Origin: Styela clava
Lineage: Eukaryota; Chordata; Ascidiacea; Stolidobranchia; Styelidae
DNA length: 64,000 nucleotides
Direction of reading: 5' to 3'
Assembly: GCF_964204865.1 (NCBI RefSeq)
Contig: NC_135251.1
Coordinates: 19,592,001-19,656,000, forward strand
The notes beneath the pieces were generated by a model. The model did no database searches. It had not been told where the DNA came from and worked only from the letters and a program-made list of their open reading frames with translations. Position 1 is the first letter of the stretch. Each line of letters starts with the position of its first letter. A program made the translations under genes and the position numbers. Of this stretch, positions 55,692 to 64,000 are shown piece after piece.

Positions 55692-56559
55692 CTATAGACC
55701 CTCAGTGTTCGAGTTAGTAATTTTCCTAATTTTATTTTCAGTTCAAGTTCATTAAACCGTGTCAAGACAGTACAACAAAAACTTACATAACAACTTGTGT
55801 GTGCATTCGTGCGATCACATTTGGTTCCCTAAATCTGATCCTGTTTTTTCGCGGGAGATGCCATACCAGTATGAAATTTTTATGATTTATCATACGTGAC
55901 ATGAGTTTAAACCAGACTCGCTATTCAAGTTACTTATTTTATTATATACATTATTATGTCGAAACGTTGGCAGAAAAGACTTATTATACTCGTATCGCGT
56001 GACATTGATACTAGTTCCGCATTTTAGTTCCTCATTTTTTAAGCTACGCTTTAAAAAGCTATATCAAAATTTCATCATGAACTCACTAAAGTTTTTATTC
56101 TAAATATTGAAAATATATTTTTACTGTAAATAGATATTCCAGATTAGAATTTTTTTTAGTCGTGGACCCTTGGTATTCTAAGATTAACTCATACGATTGA
56201 TTTTTCAAATCCACGATTACATTTCATAAATATTATTCAATAAAATCAACTCATTTAAAAATTTCTCAACGATAAAATTGTACACTTAAATATCTTCAGA
56301 TTTCCAGAGTGCAAAGTTAAAGCACTCTAACTAAATGTATATATTTAAAAAAAAAAAACATGAACAAATGTAAAGAAGCCTGTTGTTACTTCGTATGAAC
56401 CAGCATATCCATTGACAGAATAAATGGAATATTGTAAGTGATTATGTTATGATATTTCTCAAAACTATAATAATATAAAAAAATATTAGAAAAATGATTT
56501 ATTATTCCAAATATATGGAGTCATTATATATAACATCGGCTGCATATGCAAATAGCATT

Positions 56560-57030
56560 GATTTTTGCAGGTACATAAAGAAGATGGCTCTATATGTATA
56601 TGAGTTAGCGGTTCAGGCATATGACGGTGACTTTTTCATGTACATACCTTTATTGGCTGTGTATGTAAATTGAGTTTGCTGTATATGCATATGACATTGA
56701 ATTTTTTCATATATCACCTAACTAAATGACTGTTGATGAATATTCAGTTGGCTAAATAAACATATAACATTGACTATTGATGTACAGTACTTGCATGGCG
56801 CTGTATACATGTATATGGAGTTAGATATATATGCATTTGTCATTGGGTTTTGTGTGTACATAACTTAAATGACCGTATACGTACATTGAGTTGAATATAA
56901 ATGCATATTTTTGCTGTGTATGTACATCACTTGAATGAACGCATATTAGATTGATTTGGATGTATAGGCATTTGGCATTGGCGCTATATGTATATGAGTT
57001 GGCTGTATAGGTGCCTTTAGGTGGTATATA
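56560..57030 (+). repeat. degenerate 65-75-bp minisatellite in unit A
   Basis: Six or seven modules with the pattern TGTACAT..CTT...GGCTGT.TATGTA...GAGTTGGCTGTATATGCATATGACATTG. The same tract recurs at about 59180-59640 and 61607-62067, and as a remnant at 63360-63450. Confidence 0.75.
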
Positions 57031-57884
57031 TTATGAATGTATTTGTATAATTTGTTATCGATCTCATTCTATTTACTACAGGTTGTTCAAAAGTCGACCA
57101 AGACTGTTGTCAATTCTATTCGAAAAGAAACCGCTGGATTTTGACACTGCGGAGTCTAGAAAAGTGAGCTTGCTCGATAAGTCACAAAGCCAAGGGGCAA
57201 CAAACTGAAGATATTGACAAATGGAAGATCATCCAACGCCAAAATGTATTTGTGATTATTCGCAATGGCTCCGAAACCCCTTTGCAATTGATAATTCCAA
57301 TCATTCTGATTCAATATAGAGGTTAACAAATGAACCGAACAAGAGCCAGCATTATCAAGTCACTAGAGATACTTTTAGACACAAAGTGTATCGTATTGCA
57401 AAAAATAGTTGTTGTTGTTGTTGGAATGAGAAATTGTTGAAGATGGGCAAAATCAAACTAATAGATGAATTGTTTTAAAATGTTTATTACTAAAGATGGT
57501 CATAATCGACAGAATGCTGATCCTTAAAAAAAATTTATTCGACTAAATGTTTTGATATTTGTAAAAATATTACCTGGTTTGCATCACACTAGTTCACCAT
57601 CTTATCGACACATCAGGTTTTTACTCACAGCTAGGGTCCCACCAGCAAATTGTAAGGCGGTGGCACTAGATTTACTTACTACTTTGATTTAAACCTTTAG
57701 AATGATTAGGTAACGGATTTCAGTGTAAGTCGCCTATAAGATACTTCTGTTATTCTTAGGACCTCCTTTATTTATAAATGCCATGGATTTGAGATTCCGT
57801 TAGCATTTATTAAAGATCATTTATATATGTTTATGGATTATCGATAGGTAAAATTTATCGATATCAACAATGAGTGTTTTTTTT

Positions 57885-60311
57885 ACCCAAAGTGTCATCT
57901 TTTCTAGAACATGATAATGAATTGTAAACAACCGATCAATTTGTTAACTTTATTCGAAACGAAAACGTTTGTTTAAGACACTGTGTAGTCTAGGAATATT
58001 TCACGCAAAATGTAGTGTAGTTCCACAGCTAATGGGCAACAAATTTTAGATACTGACAAATGAATGATTCGCAAACGTCAAGATGTAGTTGTGACAATTT
58101 AATCTCTCCGGAATTCCTTTTAGATCATAATTTCAATTATCCTTCAATATAGAGGTTAGTAAAGCCTTAAAACAATTTCCTTTAGTTAAATATGCCACGG
58201 ATTTGAGGTACTGTTGGCATTTATGAAATAGATCCTGTATATATGATCATCAATAACTAATTTATCGACAACAATGAATGATATTGTGCGAGGTTAAATG
58301 TATAGGTCTGAATAACTATAGACCCTCAGTGTTCGAGTTAGTAATTTTCCTAATTTTATTTTCAGTTCAAGTTCATCAAACCGTGTCAAGACAGTACAAC
58401 AAAAACTTGCATAAAACTTGTGTGTGCATTCGTGCGATCACATTTGGTTCCCTAAATCTGATCCTGTTTTTTCGCGGGAGATGCCATACCAGTATGTAAT
58501 TTTTATGATTTATCATACGTGGCATGAGTTTAAACCAGACTTGCTATTCAAGTTACCTATTTTATTATATACATTATTATGTCGAAACGTTGGTAGAAAA
58601 GACTTATTATACTCGTATCGCGTGACATTGATACTAGTTCCGCATTTTAGTTCCTCATTTTGTAAGCTACGCTTTAAAGCTATATCAAAATTTCATCATG
58701 AACTCACTGAAGTTTTGATTCTAACTATTGGAATTTTTTACTGTAAATAGATATTCCAGATTAGACAATTTTTTTAGTCGTGGACACTTGGTATTCTAAG
58801 ATTGACTCATACGATTGATTTTTCAAATCCACGTTTACTTTTCATAAATAATATTCAATAAAATCAACTTATTTAAAAATTTCTCAACGATAAAATTGTA
58901 CACTTAGATATCTCCAGATTTCCAGAGTGCAAAGTTAAAGCACTCTAACTAAATGTATATAATTAAAAAAAAAACATGAACAAATGTAAAGACGCCTGTT
59001 GTTACTTTGTATGAACCAGCATATCCTTTGACAGAATAAATGGAATATTGTAAGTGATTATGTTATGATATTTCTCAAAACTATAATAATATAAAATAAT
59101 TTTAGAAAAATGATTTATTATTCCAAATATGTGGGGTCATTATATATGACATCGGCTGAATATGCAAATAGCATTGATTTTTGCAGGTACATAAATCAGA
59201 TGGCCATATATGTATATGAGTTATCGGTACAGGCATATGACGGTGACTTTTTCATATACATACCTTTATTGGCTGTGTATGTAAATTGAGTTTGCTGTAT
59301 ATGCATATGACATTGAATTTTTTCATATATAACCTAACTAAATGACTGTTGATGAATATTCAGTTGGCTAAATAAACATATAACATTGACTATTGATGTA
59401 CAGTACTTGCATGGCGCTGTATACATGTATATGGAGTTAGATATATATGCATTTGTCATTGGGTTTTGTGTGTACATAACTTAAATGACCGTATACGTAC
59501 ATTTGGTTGAATATAAATGCATATTTTTGCTGTGTATGTACATCACTTGAATGAACGCATATTAGATTGATTTGGATGTATAGGCATTTGGCATTGGCGC
59601 AATATGTATATAAGTTGGCTGTATAGGTGGTATATTTTGACTGTATTTGTATATTATGTTATCGATCTCATTCTATTTACTACAGGTTGTTCAAAAATCG
59701 ACCAAGTCTGTTGTCAATTCTATTCGAAAAGAAACCGCTGGTTTTAGACACCGGGGAGTCTAGAAAAGTGAGCTTGCTCGATAAGTCACAAATCCAATGG
59801 GCCACAAACTGAAGATATTGACAAATGGAAGATCATCCAACGCCAAAATGTATTTGTGATTATTTGCAATGGCTCCGAAACCCCTTTGCAATTGATAATT
59901 CCAATCATTTTGATTCAATATAGAGGTTAACAAATGAACCGAACAAGAGCCAGCATTATCAAGTTACTAGAGATACTTTTAGACACAAAGTGTATCGTAT
60001 TGCAAAAATAGTTGTTGTATTTGTTGGAATGAGAAATTGTTGAAGATGGGCAAAATCAAACTAATAGACCAGTTGTTTTAAAATGTTCACCACTAGATTT
60101 ACTTACTACTTTGATTTAAACCTTTAGAATGATTAGGTAACGGATTTCAGTGTAAGTCGCCTATAAGATACTTCTGTTATTCTTAGGACCTCCTTTATTT
60201 ATAAATGCCATGGATTTGAGATTCCGTTAGCATTTATTAAAGATCATTTATATATGTTTATGGATTATCAATAGGTAAAATTTATCGATATCAACAATGA
60301 GTGTTTTTTTT
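57885..60311 (+). repeat. tandem array unit B, 2,427 bp
   Basis: Almost identical to unit C at a constant 2,427-bp offset over most of its length. It has lost about 190 bp of segment Q (near 60088), where units A and C keep TACTAAAGATGG to GGCGGTGG. It carries frames at 58278-58499, 58418-58750 and 59627-59812 also seen in C. Confidence 0.93.
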
Positions 60312-62880
60312 ACCCAAAGTGTCATCTTTTCTAGAACATGATAATGAATTGTAAACAACCGATCAATTTGTTAACTTTATTCGAAACGAAAACGTTTGTT
60401 TAAGACACTGTGTAGTCTAGGAATATTTCACGCAAAATGTAGTGTAGTTCCACAGCTAATGGGCAACAAATTTTAGATACTGACAAATGAATGATTCGCA
60501 AACGTCAAGATGTAGTTGTGACAATTTAATCTCTCCGGAATTCCTTTTAGATCATAATTTCAATTATCCTTCAATATAGAGGTTAGTAAAGCCTTAAAAC
60601 AATTTCCTTTAGTTAAATATGCCACGGATTTGAGGTACTGTTGGCATTTATGAAATAGATCCTGTATATATGATCATCAATAACTAATTTATCGACAACA
60701 ATGAATGATATTGTGCGAGGTTAAATGTATAGGTCTGAATAACTATAGACCCTCAGTGTTCGAGTTAGTAATTTTCCTAATTTTATTTTCAGTTCAAGTT
60801 CATCAAACCGTGTCAAGACAGTACAACAAAAACTTGCATAAAACTTGTGTGTGCATTCGTGCGATCACATTTGGTTCCCTAAATCTGATCCTGTTTTTTC
60901 GCGGGAGATGCCATACCAGTATGTAATTTTTATGATTTATCATACGTGGCATGAGTTTAAACCAGACTTGCTATTCAAGTTACCTATTTTATTATATACA
61001 TTATTATGTCGAAACGTTGGCAGAAAAGACTTATTATACTCGTATCGCGTGACATTGATACTAGTTCCTCATTTTAGTTCCTCATTTTGTAAGCTACGCT
61101 TTAAAGCTATATCAAAATTTCATCATGAACTCACTGAAGTTTTGATGCTAAATATTGGAATTTTTTACTGTAAATAGATATTCCAGATTAGACAATTTTT
61201 TTAGTCGTGGACCCTTGGTATTTTAAGATTGACTCATACGATTGATTTTTCAAATCCACGTTTACTTTTCATAAATAATATTCAATAAAATCAACTTATT
61301 TAAAAATTTCTCAACGATAAACTTGTACACTTAGATATCTCCAGATTTCTAGAGTGCAAAGTTAAAGCACTCTAACTAAATGTATATAACTAAAAAAAAA
61401 ACATGAACAAATGTAAAGACGCCTGTTGTTACTTTGTATGAACCAGCATATCCTTTGACAGAATAAATGGAATATTGTAAGTGATTATGTTATGATATTT
61501 CTCAAAACTATAATAATATAAAATAATTTTAGAAAAATGATTTATTATTCCAAATATGTGGGGTCATTATATATGACATCGGCTGAATATGCAAATAGCA
61601 TTGATTTTTGCAGGTACATAAATCAGATGGCCATATATGTATATGAGTTAGCGGTACAGGCATATGACGGTGACTTTTTCATGTACATACCTTTATTGGC
61701 TGTGTATGTAAATTGAGTTTGCTGTATATGCATATGACATTGAATTTTTTCATATATAACCTAACTAAATGACTGTTGATGAATATTCAGTTGGCTAAAT
61801 AAACATATAACATTGACTATTGATGTACAGTACTTGCATGGCGCTGTATACATGTATATGGAGTTAGATATATATGCATTTGTCATTGGGTTTTGTGTGT
61901 ACATAACTTAAATGACCGTATACGTACATTTGGTTGAATATAAATGCATATTTTTGCTGTGTATGTACATCACTTGAATGAACGCATATTAGATTGATTT
62001 GGATGTATAGGCATTTGGCATTGGCGCTATATGTATATAAGTTGGCTGTATAGGTGGTATATTTTGACTGTATTTGTATATTATGTTATCGATCTCATTC
62101 TATTTACTACAGGTTGTTCAAAAATCGACCAAGTCTGTTGTCAATTCTATTCGAAAAGAAACCGCTGGTTTTAGACACCGGGGAGTCTAGAAAAGTGAGC
62201 TTGCTCGATAAGTCACAAAGCCAATGGGCCACAAACTGAAGATATTGACAAATGGAAGATCATCCAACGCCAAAATGTATTTGTGATTATTTGCAATGGC
62301 TCCGAAACCCCTTTGCAATTGATAATTCCAATCATTTTGATTCAATATAGAGGTTAACAAATGAACCGAACAAGAGCCAGCATTATCAAGTTACTAGAGA
62401 TACTTTTAGACACAAAGTGTATCGTATTGCAAAAATAGTTGTTGTATTTGTTGGAATGAGAAATTGTTGAAGATGGGCAAAATCAAACTAATAGACCAGT
62501 TGGTTTAAAATGTTCACTACTAAAGATGGCCATAATCGTCAGAAGATATTTTATTCAACTAAATGTTTTGATATATGTAAACATATTACTTGGTTTGCAT
62601 CACACTAGTTCATCATCTTGTTGACACATCACGTTTTTACTCACAGCTAGGGTCCTACCAGCAAATTGTAAGGCGGTGGCACTAGATTTACTTACTACTT
62701 TGATTTAAACCTTTAGAATGATTAGGTAGCGGATTTCATCGTAAGTCGCCTATCAGATACTTCTGTTATTCTTAGGACCTCCTTTATTTATAAATGCCAT
62801 GGATTCGAGATTCCGTTAGCATTTATTAAAGATCATTTATATAAGATTATCAATAGCTAAAATTTATCGATATCAACAAA
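60312..62880 (+). repeat. tandem array unit C, about 2.57 kb
   Basis: Very close to B but with the Q segment intact, as in A. Carries equivalent frames at 60705-60926, 60845-61177 and 62054-62239. Confidence 0.93.
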
Positions 62881-63720
62881 GAATGTCTTTTTTTTGCGAT
62901 AGCGAGGTTAAATCTACAGGTTTGTGTACGCACCTCAGTGGTTGAGTTAGTAATTTTCCTAATGTTATTTTCAGTTAAAGTTTGTCAGTCAGCGTCAATA
63001 AAGCACAACAAAAACGATCACATTTTTTTTACTAAATCTGATACCGTTTTCACGCGGTGAATGCCATATCACTATATAATTGTTTCATTTAACATACATA
63101 AGTGGCATATGTTTAAACTAGATTTGCGATTTAAGTTCCTCATCTCATATTATATACAGCATTATGCCGAAACTTTAGCACGAATGATTCTTGTTTGTAT
63201 TGCGTGACATTGTTAACAGTTATCTTTGTCGTTTCGATCCTAAAACATTTTGCGGAAAATGGCAGTTTCTATTTGAAGAAGTAGTAGTCTCACGAAGAAA
63301 GCATATTCGTAGTTCGTGTTTAAACAACACGCCAATGAAAATTTTTCTATTCATTTCATCGGAACTTAGAATATGCATTAGGATGAATATGCGCTATGTG
63401 TTTATGAGTTGGCTGTATATTCATCTTTTTGATTGTATTGTATATCATGTATATCGATCAATTATGTTGTCAGTTCTATTTGAAATAAAAATCGCCCCTT
63501 TCGACACTTCGGAATTTAGAAAAGTGTGGGTGCTGGATAAATCAAAAAGTCTATGGGCAACAGACTATAGATATTGACAAATGGATGATTACCCAGTGAC
63601 AAAATGTAATTGCGATGATTGAATCTCTCCGAATCTCCTTTCAATCTACCATTTCAATTATAATTTTCAATGTAGTGATTAGCAAATGAACAGAACAAGA
63701 GACTCCATTATCTAGTTATC
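62881..63720 (+). repeat. tandem array unit D, diverged and internally deleted
   Basis: Starts directly at the GCGAGGTTAAATC point, without segment P, and has only a remnant minisatellite. It retains TTTTCAGTTAAAG, the open stretch resembling LLSILFEKKPL (here MLSVLFEIKIAPFD) and GGGCAACA..TATTGACAAATGG. It is the oldest unit. Its 128-codon frame (63191-63577) is not an established gene. Confidence 0.8.
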
Positions 63721-64000
63721 ACGGTACTTTTAATCTCTCACGTGCTCAGAATGTCCCCCACCAACATTGTAACATTTTCACACCTGTACAAAACACAGTG
63801 ACGCGCGAACTAAGATCTTCATTAATGTCTTTGTTATTGTTCTTCTTCTACACCTTGTTTTTACAACACCCCGAAAATAGAAATGTCTTGGTGTCGGGGC
63901 AGGGGGTTAGGTGAACCTTGTGGCCATTCAATGCTACCTCATCTTCAAACCACCACAGTAATCTCTTACTCTTAACACATAATGTAGAAGAGTTTATACA
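63721..64000. other. window end, nothing recognised
   Basis: No gene or repeat was recognised. Confidence 0.4.

Larger units (their letters stand above)
54369..57884 (+). repeat. tandem array unit A (about 2.63 kb plus a hAT insertion)
   Basis: Begins ACCCAAAGTGTCATCTTTTC and repeats in order in units B and C. Internal order is segment P (to about 54805), an acceptor-like TTTTCAG with an open stretch (about 55741-55890), an AT-rich stretch, a degenerate minisatellite (about 56560-57030), a CTACAG-preceded open stretch (57082-57208) and segment Q (57180-57884). P and Q are themselves diverged copies. Confidence 0.9.

Noticed and set aside
1-64000. CRISPR array, operon or other prokaryotic signals
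   Set aside because: Introns, AATAAA signals and metazoan gene families show eukaryotic nuclear DNA; the repeats are transposons and tandem arrays.

Overview
This is metazoan nuclear DNA. It is AT-rich, its genes are split by GT-AG introns, and most of it is transposon-derived. Recognisable host genes are SLC5A7 (high-affinity choline transporter, 10 coding exons), a two-exon cytochrome c oxidase subunit 8, and two multi-exon TNF-superfamily ligand genes with an intronless single-pass receptor-like gene between them. Unpaired 3' splice sites lie just upstream of several start codons. Together with the repeat families this suggests a marine invertebrate chordate, probably an ascidian tunicate. 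That is an inference, because no species-diagnostic marker is present.

Layout. 1-9365: a plus-strand Ty3/gypsy LTR retrotransposon that runs in from before the window. It has gag, pol, a third ORF, a polypurine tract and a 3' LTR, and it carries a 2,128-bp tandem duplication of its RNase H-integrase region. 9366-13450: LINE and MITE remnants, tRNA-derived SINEs and a tandem-repeat block. 13958-14889: COX8. 15426-29950: a gene-poor repeat zone with a nested SINE pair, hAT-type elements with 8-bp target duplications, a 1.6-kb dispersed duplication and a hairpin MITE family, plus one possible small minus-strand gene at 18935-19183. 29989-38698: SLC5A7. 38.7-44.4 kb: non-autonomous elements, including an 822-bp TIR element with TA target duplication. 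44412-52646: TNF ligand 1, then the receptor-like gene, then TNF ligand 2, all on the plus strand. 53.0-64.0 kb: a second copy of the TIR element, then a tandem array of about 2.4-2.6-kb units (A to D); unit A is interrupted by a hAT insertion whose empty site survives in B and C.

Function. SLC5A7 would load choline into cholinergic neurons. COX8 is a nuclear-encoded respiratory-chain subunit. The TNF ligands are predicted type II membrane trimers, and the gene between them is a predicted type I membrane protein with a tyrosine-rich tail, so 44-53 kb may be a signalling or immune cluster. Exon boundaries were worked out by hand from splice consensus, reading phase and family motifs.
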